Under the pieces are notes generated by a model. That model had not been told where the DNA came from and did no database searches. It worked only from the letters and a program-made list of their open reading frames with translations. From positions 1 through 64,000 of the forward strand of contig NZ_DAHUXJ010000015.1 in the NCBI RefSeq assembly GCF_027307225.1: a DNA stretch of 64,000 nt, given 5' to 3'. The DNA comes from Bradyrhizobium sp. (GTDB lineage: Bacteria > Pseudomonadota > Alphaproteobacteria > Rhizobiales > Xanthobacteraceae). Both the position numbers and the translations under genes were made by a program. Shown here one piece after another: positions 17,680 to 28,153 of this stretch (positions are counted from its first letter, which is position 1; each line of letters begins with the position of its first letter).

Positions 17680-18558
17680 TCACCCGGCGGCGAGCGAGCG
17701 CAGCCAGGCAAGCCTGGCGATGGCTTTCGCGGCCAGCTCCTGAAGCGCATCCACGCGGGTCTCGTCGTTGGAAGCCTCCGCACCTTCGAGATAGGCGTCC
17801 GCCAGCGCCTCTGCGATCGCCTGCGCGTCCCGTTGCTCAAGCGCGCGCGGGAAGCTTCCGAAATCGCCGGCTTGTTCCGCCATCCCCATCGTCTGATCGA
17901 GCAATTCCTTCGCGCGGACGGCAGCAGGTCCCGCCAGGCGACGCTCGATATCCGCGAGCTGCGCAGCAAGTTGAAGCTCGAGCCTCCGCGCATCCACCCG
18001 GGACTGCGGCGCCCCACTGGGGCCCTCTCCGCTTCTCTGATCGTGCTCGCGATGGTAGGCGCGACGCCTTTCCTTCCGCAGCGTGGCGACGTGGCCGAGT
18101 TCCTCCTTTGCCATCGTCTCGGAGGCCTTCTTGATTTCTGGATCCTTGGAGTAGGCCGCCAAGTAGGACCAGAATGCGAAGGCCCGCTCCTCGTTGCGGA
18201 CGGCCATGGCGAGCGCGCGGTACGGCGTCATCAGTCCTGAGGTCTTCACCTCGGTCGCAGTGTTCTCGTCGAAGGTTTCGGGTCCTTCCCACCGCACTAA
18301 TGCTGAATCCGGCGCCTTGCCACGCCGCGATTGCGACCATCTTGCCACGCTTTCGACATGTTCGCGCTCGGCCGCCGCGAGTTGGGTGAATACGCTCGCC
18401 AGATCGTCCTTGTTCTGTCGTCGCATCTCTTCGGCGAGTTCGCCATATCTGTTCGCCGCCTCATTCTCCATGGCGTGCGCAAGCGCGAACAATTCGTCCA
18501 GCGAGCGGAGTGTACCCGCCGGCTCTGATTTCAGGAGCGACGCTCGCAGCAACGGCAT
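17680..18558 (-). CDS. Ferritin-like (rubrerythrin-type) diiron protein
   Basis: A 292-aa soluble protein. The first half is a ferritin-like four-helix bundle with two helix pairs carrying carboxylate/His ligands: LAHAMENEAANRYGELAEEM with AEREHVES, then VRNEERAFAFWSYLAA with AKEELGHVATL. This is the rubrerythrin arrangement without the rubredoxin domain. The second half (from about residue 170) is a helical region with no recognised motif. Family members reduce peroxide or handle iron. It is divergent from nosR; the TTGC-type FixK box is about 93 bp from its start. Confidence 0.82.
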   Translation of the reverse strand: MPLLRASLLKSEPAGTLRSLDELFALAHAMENEAANRYGELAEEMRRQNKDDLASVFTQLAAAEREHVESVARWSQSRRGKAPDSALVRWEGPETFDENTATEVKTSGLMTPYRALAMAVRNEERAFAFWSYLAAYSKDPEIKKASETMAKEELGHVATLRKERRRAYHREHDQRSGEGPSGAPQSRVDARRLELQLAAQLADIERRLAGPAAVRAKELLDQTMGMAEQAGDFGSFPRALEQRDAQAIAEALADAYLEGAEASNDETRVDALQELAAKAIARLAWLRSLAAG

Positions 18559-18644
18559 GACACGAAACCGAGCAATGATGAACGCGATGAGTTTCCTTAT
18601 ACGACGTTTATTTGAGGTTGACAGCCGGGAAACTCGGGTTGAAT

Positions 18645-18658
18645 TTGCGCTAGGTCAA
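18645..18658. promoter_or_regulatory. FixK/FNR-type box, TTGC variant, nosR promoter
   Basis: TTGC-GCTAGG-TCAA, about 82 bp from the preferred nosR start and 93 bp from the divergent ferritin-like gene. Control of nosR by FixK/FNR-type factors is established in related denitrifiers. Confidence 0.62.
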
Positions 18659-18733
18659 CGACGACTGCAGCCAATAAGCCGATCCACGCAACGCGCGACC
18701 CGGTTGGTCGCGCCAATGGCATTTGGGGCTCTC

Positions 18734-21040
18734 ATGAGTTGGTCGTCGCCTTATACACCCGACCTGCGAAGGCGACTGGCAAAGGCGTTGGTTGCCTTGG
18801 CGCTTTTTTGCGTCATGGCGTGGGCAGACGCAGCGCAAGCTGCCAGCGATCTGAAAACGTACCTTCCGAAGATCGCGCCTGCCGACTTCTTTCCCGGAGC
18901 GGATCGCTTCGGACCGCCGCAGGGCGATCCGCCCATCGCACCGGTCTATCGCGGCGACCAGTTGCAGGGCTTCGTCTACCTCAACTCCGATCTTGCGAAC
19001 GCCATCGGGTACTCGGGCAAGCCGATACACATCCTTGTGGGGATCGATCCGAAGGGCATCGTCAAGAGCTTCAAGCTCGTGGATCATCACGAGCCGATCG
19101 TGCTGATCGGAATCCCGGAGCCACGCATCGTCGGCGCCGTCAATTCGCTGATCGGCAAGGACATGAAGCCGGTCGCTCAGGGCACCCAGAATCCACCCCA
19201 GGTCAACATCGTCAGCGGCGCGACCGTGACCGTGCTTGTGATGAGCGACAGCATCGTGCGCTCGGCCGTCCGCCTGATCCGCACGGGGCGGATCGGCGGA
19301 GGACAGGCCGCCATGGCCACGGCTGCGATGCCGCCCGTCACCAAGACCATCGATCTCGAGCACAGCGAAATCAAGGACTGGACGAGCCTCGTCGGCGACG
19401 GCTCGGTGCGCCGCCTTCACCTGACCATCGGGGACGTCAACGACGCCTTCGCCAAGGCCGGCAACACGGCCGCGGCCCAAAATCCGGAGCCAGGCGATGC
19501 CGGCGACACGTTCGTCGACCTCTACGTCGCGCTCGTCACTGCGCCGACCATCGGCCGCAGTTTGCTGGGCGACGACGGTTATCAGCGTCTCAAGGACAGC
19601 CTGAAGCCGGGACAGCAGGCCATCGTCGTTGCCGGCAATGGCGCTTATTCCTTCAAGGGCTCGGCCTACGTGCGCGGCGGCATCTTCGATCGTATCGAGA
19701 TCCTGCAGGAGGGAAACAGCACCCGCTTTCGCGACCGGAATCACACCCGCCTCGGCGACCTTCACGCCGCTGGCGCTCCCGAATTCAAGGAAATCGGCCT
19801 GTTCGTCACCCCACCCGAGTTCACGCTCGATCCGACGCAGCCATGGCAATTGCAGCTCTTGGTGCAACGCGCCACCGGCGCACGCGACAAGGCCTTCCTG
19901 ACCTTTGACGTCGATTACACTTTGCCGGACCAGTATCTGAAGCGCGAGCAGCAGGCGGTGACGGTGGCGGCCAACGCGCCGGCCCCAGCAGCGCAAGCCC
20001 CCGCTGCGGCTCCGCAGGAGCCGACCGCCGAGGGCGAAGAGGCGCTCTGGATGCGGATGTGGCGCGCGCAGACGGTCAAGATCGGCATCGTCGCGCTGGC
20101 GCTGGCGGCGCTGACGGCGATCTTCTTCTTCCAGAACCTCCTGGTGCGCAGACCCGTGTTGTACACATGGGTGCGGCGGGCCTACCTGCTGTTCGTATTG
20201 GTCTGGCTCGGCTGGTACGCCAACGCGCAGCTCTCGGTCGTGAACGTGGTGACTTTCACCAACGCCTTGATCACCGGCTTCCACTGGGAGTTCTTCCTCG
20301 CAGCCCCCCTGATCTTCGTGTTGTGGGGAGCGATCGCAGCGGGGCTACTGTTCTGGGGGCGGGGACCGTTCTGCGGCTGGCTGTGTCCGTTCGGCGCGCT
20401 GCAGGAGCTGACGAACACGGTCGCGAAATGGCTCAAGGTGCCGCAGATCACGGTGCCGTGGGGTCTGCATGAGCGGCTGTGGCCGGTCAAGTACATCATC
20501 TTCCTCGGGCTGTTCGGGCTCTCGCTCTACTCGGTCGACATGGCCGAGAGGTTCGCGGAGGTCGAACCGTTCAAGACCGCCATCATCCTCAAGTTCTCGC
20601 GCACCTGGCCGTTCGTGCTCTATGCCGTCGCGCTGCTGGTGATCGGGCTGTTCGTCGAGCGCTTCTTCTGCCGTTACATGTGTCCGCTCGGCGCGGCGCT
20701 CGCGATCCCCGGCCGGATGAGGACCTTCGAATGGCTACGCCGCTGGCAGGAATGCGGCTCTCCCTGTCAGCGCTGCGCCAAGGAATGCCCGGTGCAGTCG
20801 ATCCATCCCGAGGGTCACATCAACGTCAACGAGTGCATCTACTGCATGCATTGCCAAGAGCTCTACTACGACGACCACCGCTGTCCGCACATGATCCAGG
20901 TGCGACTCAAGCGCGAGAAGTTCGCAGCCATGTCGTCGCCTTCGATGCGATCCGGCGGGACCGGCCCGAAGACAGTCATCACCCACGCCGGAAAGCCAAT
21001 CCCGGCAGGAGTTCCAACCAATCCACCGAGTTCTTCATAA
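18734..21040 (+). CDS. nosR: NosR, N2O-reduction regulator/electron donor
   Basis: A polytopic iron-sulphur flavoprotein (768 aa) needed for nosZ expression and electron supply to N2O reductase. After a signal-like segment comes a periplasmic FMN-binding domain ([13 protein letters not shown] holds the flavinylation-type SGAT), then several membrane helices with [13 protein letters not shown] and CRYMCPLGA, and C-terminal 4Fe-4S sites ([11 protein letters not shown] and CIYCMHC). The track ORF starts far upstream; ATG at 18734 or 18716 is compatible with the family. It is first in the cluster, 16 bp before nosZ. Confidence 0.92.
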   Translation: MSWSSPYTPDLRRRLAKALVALALFCVMAWADAAQAASDLKTYLPKIAPADFFPGADRFGPPQGDPPIAPVYRGDQLQGFVYLNSDLANAIGYSGKPIHILVGIDPKGIVKSFKLVDHHEPIVLIGIPEPRIVGAVNSLIGKDMKPVAQGTQNPPQVNIVSGATVTVLVMSDSIVRSAVRLIRTGRIGGGQAAMATAAMPPVTKTIDLEHSEIKDWTSLVGDGSVRRLHLTIGDVNDAFAKAGNTAAAQNPEPGDAGDTFVDLYVALVTAPTIGRSLLGDDGYQRLKDSLKPGQQAIVVAGNGAYSFKGSAYVRGGIFDRIEILQEGNSTRFRDRNHTRLGDLHAAGAPEFKEIGLFVTPPEFTLDPTQPWQLQLLVQRATGARDKAFLTFDVDYTLPDQYLKREQQAVTVAANAPAPAAQAPAAAPQEPTAEGEEALWMRMWRAQTVKIGIVALALAALTAIFFFQNLLVRRPVLYTWVRRAYLLFVLVWLGWYANAQLSVVNVVTFTNALITGFHWEFFLAAPLIFVLWGAIAAGLLFWGRGPFCGWLCPFGALQELTNTVAKWLKVPQITVPWGLHERLWPVKYIIFLGLFGLSLYSVDMAERFAEVEPFKTAIILKFSRTWPFVLYAVALLVIGLFVERFFCRYMCPLGAALAIPGRMRTFEWLRRWQECGSPCQRCAKECPVQSIHPEGHINVNECIYCMHCQELYYDDHRCPHMIQVRLKREKFAAMSSPSMRSGGTGPKTVITHAGKPIPAGVPTNPPSSS

Positions 21041-21056
21041 CGCCGAGGAGGCAAAA

Positions 21057-22982
21057 ATGGCCCATGAGGACGACAAGAACACGATCAGCCGCCGACAGGT
21101 CGTAGGAACAGCAGCGATCGGCGCCGCCGGCATCGCCGGCGGGCTCGGTCTCGGGAAGGCGGTGGCGCCCACCCCCGCCGCGGCCCAGGCGGCGCCTTCC
21201 GGCGCCCGGAAGACCGAGGTTGCCCCCGGCGAGCTCGACGAATACTACGTCTTCTTCTCCTCGGGGCAGACCGGCGAGATCCGGATCATCGGCATGCCGT
21301 CGATGCGCGAGCTGATGCGAATCCCGGTGTTCAACCGCGACAGCGCGACCGGGTGGGGCCAGACCAACGAGTCGCTGAAGATCCTGGCCGAAGGATTGAC
21401 GCAGGAGACGCGCGACCGGCTCAAGGGGCGCTTGAACGGTGTCTGGCAGAACGGCGACTGCCACCATCCGCACATGTCGTTCACAGACGGCACCTACGAC
21501 GGGCGGTATATCTTCATCAACGACAAGGCGAACACGCGCCTCGGCCGTATCCGCACCGACATCATGAAATGCGACAAGATCATCGAGCTGCCGAACCAGT
21601 ACACGATCCACGGCATGCGGCCGCAGAAATATCCGCGCACCGGATACGTCTTCTGCAACGGCGAGTATGAGGTCCCCCTGCCCAACGACGGCAAGATCCT
21701 CGACGACAAGACCAAATACTGGTCGATGTTCTCCGCCGTCGACGGCGACACCATGAAGATCGCCTGGCAGGTGATCGTCGACGGCAACCTCGACAACACC
21801 GACGCCGACTATCAGGGCAAGTACGCCTTCTCGACCTGCTACAATTCGGAAAAGGGCGTGACCCTCACCGAGATGACCGCGAGCGAAACGGACTGGATCA
21901 CCATCTTCAACCTCAAGCGCATCGAGGACGCCGTCAAGAAGGGCGACTTCAAGGAGATGAACGGGGTGCCGGTGATCGACGGCCGGCATGGCTCGCCCTA
22001 CACCCGCTACGTTCCGATTCCCAACAGCCCGCACGGCATCAACACCGCGCCTGACGGCATCCACGTGGTCGCGAACGGCAAGCTGTCGCCGACGGTCTCG
22101 GTCTTCGACGTCCGCAAGTTCGACGATCTGTTCGACGACAAGATCAAGCCGCGCGACACGGTGGTCGCGGAGCCCGAACTGGGCTTGGGGCCGCTGCACA
22201 CGGCGTTCGACGGCAAGGGCAACGCCTACACGACGCTGTTCCTCGACAGCCAGGTCTGCAAGTGGAACATCGACACGGCCAAGCGCGCCTTCAAGGGCGA
22301 GAAGGTCAATCCGATCATCCAGAAGCTCGACGTCCACTACCAACCCGGTCACAACCACTCCTCGATGGGCGAGACCAAGGAGGCGGACGGCAAATGGCTC
22401 ATTTCGCTCAACAAGTTCTCCAAGGACCGCTTCCTCAACGTCGGTCCGCTCAAGCCGGAAAACGACCAGTTGATCGATATCTCCGGAGACAAAATGGAGC
22501 TCGTGCACGACGGTCCGAGCTTCGCCGAGCCGCACGATGCGGTGATCGTTCACCGCTCGAAGCTGGAGGGGAAAATCACAAGCATCTACAAGCGCGACGA
22601 TCCGATGTTCGCGGACGCGGTCAAGCAGGCCAAGGCCGACGGCGTTACGCTCGAGAGTGATGCCAAGGTGATCCGCGACGGCAAGAAGGTTCGGGTCTAT
22701 TCGTTCTCCAGCGCGCCCGCCTACGGCCTGGAAAGCTTCACGGTCAAGCAGGGCGACGAGGTGACGGTCTACATCACCAACATCGACGACGTGGAGGACC
22801 TCACCCATGGCTTCTGCATCGTGAACTACGGGGTCAACATGGAGATCGGTCCGCAGCAGACCTCCTCGGTAACGTTCATCGCCGACAAGCCGGGCGTCTA
22901 CTGGTATTTCTGCACCTGGTTCTGCCACGCCATGCACATGGAGATGCGAGGGCGCATGATGGTCGAACCGCAGAACGTCTGA
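21057..22982 (+). CDS. nosZ: Nitrous oxide reductase NosZ, TAT-exported (clade I)
   Basis: Periplasmic multicopper enzyme that reduces N2O to N2. The 641-aa precursor begins with a twin-arginine signal ([15 protein letters not shown]), the mark of clade I enzymes. The seven-bladed propeller carries CuZ ligand regions such as [10 protein letters not shown] and the later GHNHSSMGE. The C-terminal cupredoxin domain holds the CuA site [12 protein letters not shown]. Start is the ATG after AGGAGG. nosD follows after 2 bp. No truncation or missing ligand is visible. Confidence 0.97.
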   Translation: MAHEDDKNTISRRQVVGTAAIGAAGIAGGLGLGKAVAPTPAAAQAAPSGARKTEVAPGELDEYYVFFSSGQTGEIRIIGMPSMRELMRIPVFNRDSATGWGQTNESLKILAEGLTQETRDRLKGRLNGVWQNGDCHHPHMSFTDGTYDGRYIFINDKANTRLGRIRTDIMKCDKIIELPNQYTIHGMRPQKYPRTGYVFCNGEYEVPLPNDGKILDDKTKYWSMFSAVDGDTMKIAWQVIVDGNLDNTDADYQGKYAFSTCYNSEKGVTLTEMTASETDWITIFNLKRIEDAVKKGDFKEMNGVPVIDGRHGSPYTRYVPIPNSPHGINTAPDGIHVVANGKLSPTVSVFDVRKFDDLFDDKIKPRDTVVAEPELGLGPLHTAFDGKGNAYTTLFLDSQVCKWNIDTAKRAFKGEKVNPIIQKLDVHYQPGHNHSSMGETKEADGKWLISLNKFSKDRFLNVGPLKPENDQLIDISGDKMELVHDGPSFAEPHDAVIVHRSKLEGKITSIYKRDDPMFADAVKQAKADGVTLESDAKVIRDGKKVRVYSFSSAPAYGLESFTVKQGDEVTVYITNIDDVEDLTHGFCIVNYGVNMEIGPQQTSSVTFIADKPGVYWYFCTWFCHAMHMEMRGRMMVEPQNV

Positions 22983-22984
22983 CG

Positions 22985-24370
22985 ATGGGTCCGTTACGCC
23001 ATATCGCGCAGCTTGGGTTGGCAGCGGTCGCCGCAGCCAGCCTTGGCGCGCGCGTGGGGGCGGCGCAGCTTGAAGTCACACCCGAGCAGGGCGACCTACA
23101 GGCGGTGCTAGATCGCGCCGCCGACGGCGACGACATTTCGCTCACGCCCGGTACCTATAATGGTCCGCTGCGGATCGACCATCGCGTCACGCTCTCGGGC
23201 GCGAAAGGCGCCGTCGTCGTGGGATTCGGCAAAGGTAGCGTGATCACAGTATCGGCTCCAGGCGCCGTTGTTCGCGGGCTCGAGGTGCGCGGGTCCGGCA
23301 GGTTGGGCGAGACGATGGATTCCGGAATATTCATCGAGCAGTCAGCCCGCGGCGCCGTGGTGGAGGACAACCACCTCGAGGACAACCTCTTCGGCATGTA
23401 TCTGCACGGAGCACCCGACGCGCTCGTCCGCCACAATAGCGTTGTCGGGCTGCGCCAGGCCCGCAACAGCGAGACCGGCAACGGGATCACCGTCTGGAAC
23501 GCCCCTGGCGCCAAGGTGCTGGACAACGACTTCAGATACGGACGGGACGGTATCTTTGCGATCACCAGCCGCAACAATGTGGTGAGCGGGAATCACTTCA
23601 GCGATCTTCGCTTTGCCGTCCACTACATGTACACCAACGACGGTGAGATCAGCGGTAACGTCTCCAAGAACAATCTCATCGGCTACGCGCTGATGTTCTC
23701 CAAGCACCTTGTCATACGCGACAATGTCTCCGACCACGACCGTGATCGCGGCATTCTCTTCAATGGGACCAATTACGGCGATATTTCAGGCAACACAGTG
23801 ATCGGTGGCCCGCAGTCGGCCGAACGTTGGGCGACATCGTACAACCGTGTCGCCGAGGAAGGCGTGCCGCAAACGGAGGCCGGTTCGCCGGCATCGGCTC
23901 GCGGTCAACGAATTGGCCCGGAGAAGTGCGTGTTCATCTACAACACCAACAAGAACCGGATCGATAACAACTGGTTTGAAGGCTGCGAGATCGGCGTACA
24001 TTTCACCGCCGGCTCCGAGGGCAACGACATCATGGGCAACGCCTTCGTCAACAACGCCAACCAGGTCAAATATGTCGGCACTCGGCACCTCGATTGGTCG
24101 AAGGGCGGCCGCGGCAACTTTTGGAGCGATAATCCGGCATTCGATCTCAACGGCGACGGCATCGCTGACACGGCGTACCGCCCAAACGACCTCATCGATC
24201 GCGTGCTTTGGACAGCTCCTGCCGCGAAGGTCCTGATCAACAGCCCCGCCGTGCAGGTGATCCGCTGGGCGCAGGCGCAGTTTCCGGCGCTGCTGCCGGG
24301 AGGCGTCGTCGACAGCCATCCGCTGATGTCGCCGCCGGCGCGGCGCAATCCGGCCGGGGGCGGGCCATGA
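22985..24370 (+). CDS. nosD: NosD, periplasmic maturation factor
   Basis: A 461-aa exported protein with tandem right-handed beta-helix (CASH) repeats, seen as repeated short motifs such as VVEDNHLEDN, VSGNHFSDL and VIRDNVSDHD. NosD supports copper-site assembly of NosZ together with the NosFY ABC transporter. The N-terminal signal follows the ATG two bases after the nosZ stop. Its stop overlaps the nosF ATG (ATGA), so the genes are translationally coupled. Confidence 0.95.
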   Translation: MGPLRHIAQLGLAAVAAASLGARVGAAQLEVTPEQGDLQAVLDRAADGDDISLTPGTYNGPLRIDHRVTLSGAKGAVVVGFGKGSVITVSAPGAVVRGLEVRGSGRLGETMDSGIFIEQSARGAVVEDNHLEDNLFGMYLHGAPDALVRHNSVVGLRQARNSETGNGITVWNAPGAKVLDNDFRYGRDGIFAITSRNNVVSGNHFSDLRFAVHYMYTNDGEISGNVSKNNLIGYALMFSKHLVIRDNVSDHDRDRGILFNGTNYGDISGNTVIGGPQSAERWATSYNRVAEEGVPQTEAGSPASARGQRIGPEKCVFIYNTNKNRIDNNWFEGCEIGVHFTAGSEGNDIMGNAFVNNANQVKYVGTRHLDWSKGGRGNFWSDNPAFDLNGDGIADTAYRPNDLIDRVLWTAPAAKVLINSPAVQVIRWAQAQFPALLPGGVVDSHPLMSPPARRNPAGGGP

Positions 24371-25287
24371 GCGCCACGGTTCGCATCGGCAACGTCACCA
24401 AGCGCTATGGTCGCATCGAGGCCGTAACGGATGTCTCATTCGATCTCTCCGAGGGCGAGACGGTGGCGCTGATCGGTCACAACGGCGCCGGCAAGACCAC
24501 GTTGATGAAACTGATGCTGGGCCTGATCCGTCCAACAGGCGGTTCGATCGAGGTGCTCGGCGACAATCCCGCCGCCGGCGAGTTCGCGGGGAGACGTCAA
24601 CTTGGCTACCTGCCGGAAAACGTCTCCTTCGATGCCGCTCTCACCGGTCGGGAGACGCAGACCTTCTACGCCAGATTGAAGCGGGAGCCGGTCGCGAAGG
24701 CGCGCGAGCTCCTCGATGTCGTCGGCCTCGGTGCCGCTGCGGGCCGGCGGGTGGGCACCTATTCCAAGGGCATGCGGCAACGCTTAGGGCTCGCACAGGC
24801 ACTCATCGGGCGGCCGCGGGTGCTGCTGCTGGACGAGCCAACCACGGGTCTCGATCCGGAGCTGCGCCAGACCTTCTACGAGGTGATCCAGCGACTCGCC
24901 GCCGGAGGCACGACCGTCCTCCTATCGTCGCACGCGCTGACGGAGCTCGAAGAGCGAGCGGGACGGGTCATTATCATGAACCGTGGCATCAAGGTCGCGG
25001 ATGGTTCGATCGAGCGACTGCGCAACATCGCACGGTTGCCAACCAAGATCAGGCTCAAGGTCGCGGGCCTCGCGCCCGGCGAGGTGCCGTCCTGGCTGCC
25101 CGCGAGCGCGCCTTGCCGGAGGCTGAACGGCCATATCGTCGAGATCGACGCTGCGCCGGAGCGGAAGATCGAGCTGCTGCGCTGCGCCACAGCGGCGGGG
25201 ACGGCGCTCGAGGACCTCGACGTCGTGGCGCCCAATCTCGACGAACTCTATGCGCATTTTCTGAGGCAAGCGGAGGGGACGCCATGA
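24367..25287 (+). CDS. nosF: NosF, ABC transporter ATPase
   Basis: A 306-aa ATP-binding subunit with Walker A GHNGAGKT, signature SKGMRQRLGLAQ, and Walker B LLLDEPTTGLDP. With NosY it forms the transporter that supplies the NosZ active-site maturation pathway. The start overlaps nosD by four bases, and its stop overlaps the nosY ATG, so the longer ORF in the track is not used. Confidence 0.95.
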   Translation: MSATVRIGNVTKRYGRIEAVTDVSFDLSEGETVALIGHNGAGKTTLMKLMLGLIRPTGGSIEVLGDNPAAGEFAGRRQLGYLPENVSFDAALTGRETQTFYARLKREPVAKARELLDVVGLGAAAGRRVGTYSKGMRQRLGLAQALIGRPRVLLLDEPTTGLDPELRQTFYEVIQRLAAGGTTVLLSSHALTELEERAGRVIIMNRGIKVADGSIERLRNIARLPTKIRLKVAGLAPGEVPSWLPASAPCRRLNGHIVEIDAAPERKIELLRCATAAGTALEDLDVVAPNLDELYAHFLRQAEGTP

Positions 25288-26114
25288 ACGGGGTTCTCAC
25301 CGTAGCGCGGAAGGAGATCCGCCAGGCCGTCCGGAACCGCTGGGTGCTTGCGTCGACGCTCCTTCTCGCCGCTCTCGCGCTTTCGTTGACCTTCCTCGGC
25401 AGCGCGCCTACCGGAACTGTCGGCGTTCGCGCACTTGACGTCGTCATCGTCAGTCTCTCGAGCCTGACGATTTTCCTCATTCCGCTGATCGCGCTCCTAA
25501 TCTCGCACGACGCCATCGTCGGCGACATGGAGCGCGGAACCATGCTCCTGCTGCTCAGCTATCCCGTCGCCCGCTGGCAGGTGCTGCTCGGCAAGTTTCT
25601 CGGGCATCTCGCCGTGCTCGCCTTCGCGACCTGACTCGGTTACGGCTTGGCCGCCGCGGCGCTGATCGCGACCGGCAGCCGCGTCGATCATGACAGCCTC
25701 GCAGCTTTCGTTGCGATGATCGGCTCGTCGGTGCTGCTCGGCGCCGTCTTCGTCGCGATCGGTTATCTCGTTAGCGCGCTGGTGCGTGATCGTGGCACGG
25801 CCGCCGGTATCTCCATCGGGCTCTGGCTGCTTCTCGTCCTGATCTATGACATGGCGCTGCTCGGCCTGCTTGCGCTCGACCAAGGCCGCAACATCTCCGC
25901 GACCGCGCTCAACACGATGCTTCTGTTCAACCCGACCGACGTCTACCGGCTGTTCAATCTGACCGGCTTTGCCAACGTCAGCGCTTTCGCAGGGATGGCC
26001 GGCCTTGCCCAGAGCACGTCGCTGTCCGTCCAAGCGCTGCTGCTGGCGTTGACGTTGTGGACTCTGGTGCCGCTGAGCTTCGCCGCACTCGCTTTCTCGA
26101 GGAGGGAGCTATGA
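25284..26114 (+). pseudogene. nosY: nosY permease gene interrupted by in-frame TGA
   Basis: The membrane partner of NosF. Starting at ATG 25284 (overlapping nosF) the frame is open for 116 codons, meets TGA at 25632-25634, and then continues open in the same frame for another 160 codons to 26114. The joined product would be about 276 aa, the normal NosY size, with six membrane segments; residues on both sides of the stop (HLAVLAFAT and LGYGLAAAAL) fit one helix. A single TGG-to-TGA change would explain it. Real nonsense, sequence error, or read-through cannot be told apart here. Loss of NosY would be expected to block NosZ maturation. Confidence 0.9.
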
Positions 26115-26662
26115 GACGCTCTGCCCTCACATTTGCGCTTCTGGTTGCGCTCACGGCATGCCAGAAAGAGGCGGCCCACATTCCTGCCCCGCACAAGATG
26201 ACCGCCGAGGCGATCGGCCACTACTGCGGCATGAACCTGTTCGAGCATCCGGGGCCGAAGGGGCAGATCTTCGCCGCGAGCCTGATCGAGCCGGTCTGGT
26301 TCTCGTCGGTGCGCGACACCATCGCCTTCACGATGCTGCCGGACGAGCCGAAGGACGTCCAGGCGATCTACGTCTCCGACATGGGCAAGGCTGCGGGTTG
26401 GGACAAACCGGGGGCCGAAAACTGGGTCGAGGCCCGCAAGGCGCTGTTCGTGATCGGCAGCCGGCTCAAGGGTGGCATGGGCGGCGACGAGGCCGTCCCG
26501 TTCTCGGACCGAACGGCCGCCGAGAAGTTCGTCGGTGAAAACGGGGGCAGGATCGTCGCATTCGACCAGGTGCCGCGAGACTACGTCCTAGCGTCGGATG
26601 GTGCCAAGGAAGCTGTTCCTGCCGACGACGATGGCGAACCGCGGCACCGACCAAGCGATTGA
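26111..26662 (+). CDS. nosL: NosL, outer copper lipoprotein chaperone
   Basis: A 183-aa lipoprotein with the lipobox VALTAC, placing it on the membrane facing the periplasm. HYCGMNLFEHPG carries the Cys-x-Met copper site used by NosL in Cu(I) delivery to NosZ. The ATG overlaps the nosY stop, so the ATG is at 26111 rather than the upstream track start. nosX follows ten bases after its stop. Confidence 0.93.
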   Translation: MRRSALTFALLVALTACQKEAAHIPAPHKMTAEAIGHYCGMNLFEHPGPKGQIFAASLIEPVWFSSVRDTIAFTMLPDEPKDVQAIYVSDMGKAAGWDKPGAENWVEARKALFVIGSRLKGGMGGDEAVPFSDRTAAEKFVGENGGRIVAFDQVPRDYVLASDGAKEAVPADDDGEPRHRPSD

Positions 26663-26672
26663 GGAGGACACG

Positions 26673-27668
26673 ATGACGCGTACGATCTCGCGCCGGCGCT
26701 TCGTCCGGATCAGTGCCGCGGCGGCAGGTTTCGGCCTTGTGCCCGCCGGGACACACGCCCGTGCTGGCGCGGCTCCTCTCATCTGGCGCGGCACCATGCT
26801 GGGGGCGGTAGCGACGATGGAGATATACCACGAGGACCGGGCTCAGGCGGAACGGCTGATCTCGGCGGCTTGCGCAGAAGCGCGACGGCTGGAGCGCCTG
26901 TTCAGCCTCTACCTGGAGGATTCCGCACTCGTCGAACTGAACCGGACCGGCATCCTGGTCGACCCTGCCGTCGAAATGGTCGAACTGCTGTCGATCTCGC
27001 AGCATTACGCCAAGCTGACGGACGGCCTGTTCGATTTGACCGTGCAGCCGCTGTGGGACCTCTACGCCGGCCACTTCTCTCAAGAGGATCCGGATCCGGC
27101 CGGACCGACGCCGGCGACGATCCAGGCAGCGCTCGCGAGCGTCGGCTGCGGTCGGCTGTCGATCGGTCGCGACCGGATCGCGATGCCGCGCGGCATGGCC
27201 GTGACCCTGAACGGGATCGCGCAAGGCTACGTCACCGACAAGGTTGTCGATCTGCTGCGGGCCCAGGGTGTCGGCCACAGCCTGGTCGACATGGGAGAAA
27301 CGCGGGCCATCGGATCGCGTCCGGACGGACGTCCTTGGGAAGTCGGCGTCGCCGATCCGGACGTCGTGAGGCGAACCCAAACCGTGCTTCCGATCATCGA
27401 CCGCGCGGTGTCGACGTCGGGCGCGTACGGCTTTGAGTTCGACCCGGCGGGTCGTTTCAATCATCTGTTCGATCCCCGGACGGGCGGCTGCGCCGACCGC
27501 TACCGTAGCGTCACGACAGTGTCTCGCAACGCGACCGCCGCGGATGCGTTGTCCACCGCGTTCAGCCTGATGCCGGAAGATCAGATCCGAGCGCTGTTGC
27601 CGCACGTCGACATCGATCGCGTTCATCTTATCGACGCCACGGGAAGCTCCGTCGACCTCGTCGCCTGA
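26673..27668 (+). CDS. nosX: NosX, ApbE-type flavin transferase
   Basis: A periplasmic FMN transferase (331 aa) that attaches FMN to NosR. It has a twin-arginine signal (SRRRFVRISAAAAGFG), the ApbE opening TMLGAVATMEIYHED, and the FMN-binding core LDMGE-like region (LVDMGETRAIGSRPDG) with HLFDPRTGG near the end. GAGGAGG precedes the ATG. Last gene of the nos cluster before a cytochrome c. Confidence 0.92.
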   Translation: MTRTISRRRFVRISAAAAGFGLVPAGTHARAGAAPLIWRGTMLGAVATMEIYHEDRAQAERLISAACAEARRLERLFSLYLEDSALVELNRTGILVDPAVEMVELLSISQHYAKLTDGLFDLTVQPLWDLYAGHFSQEDPDPAGPTPATIQAALASVGCGRLSIGRDRIAMPRGMAVTLNGIAQGYVTDKVVDLLRAQGVGHSLVDMGETRAIGSRPDGRPWEVGVADPDVVRRTQTVLPIIDRAVSTSGAYGFEFDPAGRFNHLFDPRTGGCADRYRSVTTVSRNATAADALSTAFSLMPEDQIRALLPHVDIDRVHLIDATGSSVDLVA

Positions 27669-27704
27669 AGCTGTCACTTTTGAAACTGAAGTAAGGAGAA
27701 CTGG

Positions 27705-28094
27705 ATGAAACGAATCGTACTTGCAGCCCTGCTCGTGGCGGCCGGGCTCGGCCAGGCCAGCGCCCAGGATGCCGCCGCGGGCGAAAAGGTCTTCGCCGTC
27801 TGCAAGGCCTGCCACCAGGTTGGCGACAACGCCAAGAACGCCGTCGGCCCAGTGCTCAACGGGCTGATCGGACGAAAGGCCGGATCGGTCGAGGGCTACA
27901 ACTACTCCGACGCCAACAAGAAGTCGGGCATCACCTGGACCGACGAGGAATTCACCAAGTACATACAGGATCCGAAGGGCGTCGTGCCCGGCACCAAGAT
28001 GGCGTTCGCTGGGATCAAGGACCCGCAGAAGATCAAGGATCTGATCGCCTACCTGCACACCTTCGACAAGGCGCCCGTCAAGCTCGCGGAATGA
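27705..28094 (+). CDS. Class I cytochrome c
   Basis: A 129-aa exported protein with a cleavable signal ending in ASA, one heme site CKACH and a C-terminal distal ligand in GTKMAFAGIK, the layout of mitochondrial-type cytochrome c/c2. AAGGAG precedes the ATG. It lies 36 bp after nosX and is followed by a strong stem-loop, suggesting it closes the nos transcript; it may carry electrons to NosZ. This is inference from position. Confidence 0.9.
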   Translation: MKRIVLAALLVAAGLGQASAQDAAAGEKVFAVCKACHQVGDNAKNAVGPVLNGLIGRKAGSVEGYNYSDANKKSGITWTDEEFTKYIQDPKGVVPGTKMAFAGIKDPQKIKDLIAYLHTFDKAPVKLAE

Positions 28095-28105
28095 TCAGCT
28101 GACGA

Positions 28106-28139
28106 CTGCGCAGCCGGTCCGAAGGAGCCGGCTGCGCAG
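28106..28139 (+). terminator. Stem-loop after the nos/cytochrome c transcript
   Basis: A perfect 12-bp stem (CTGCGCAGCCGG with its complement) around a ten-base loop, 12 bp after the cytochrome c stop. No uridine run follows, so termination may need Rho. Confidence 0.6.
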
Positions 28140-28153
28140 CCCAGCCGCCTAAT

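Noticed and set aside
18650-20284. 544-aa minus-strand ORF opposite nosR
   Set aside because: It is an antisense shadow of nosR from GC-rich third positions; no motif and no start signal.
20979-22937. 652-aa minus-strand ORF opposite nosZ
   Set aside because: Low-complexity D/V/R/L-rich antisense frame of a well-identified gene.
25632-25634. TGA in nosY as selenocysteine or recoding
   Set aside because: NosY is not a selenoprotein and no SECIS-like hairpin was evident; nonsense or error is simpler.
26466-28058. 530-aa minus-strand ORF over nosL-nosX-cytochrome c
   Set aside because: Spans three real genes on the other strand and lacks motifs.
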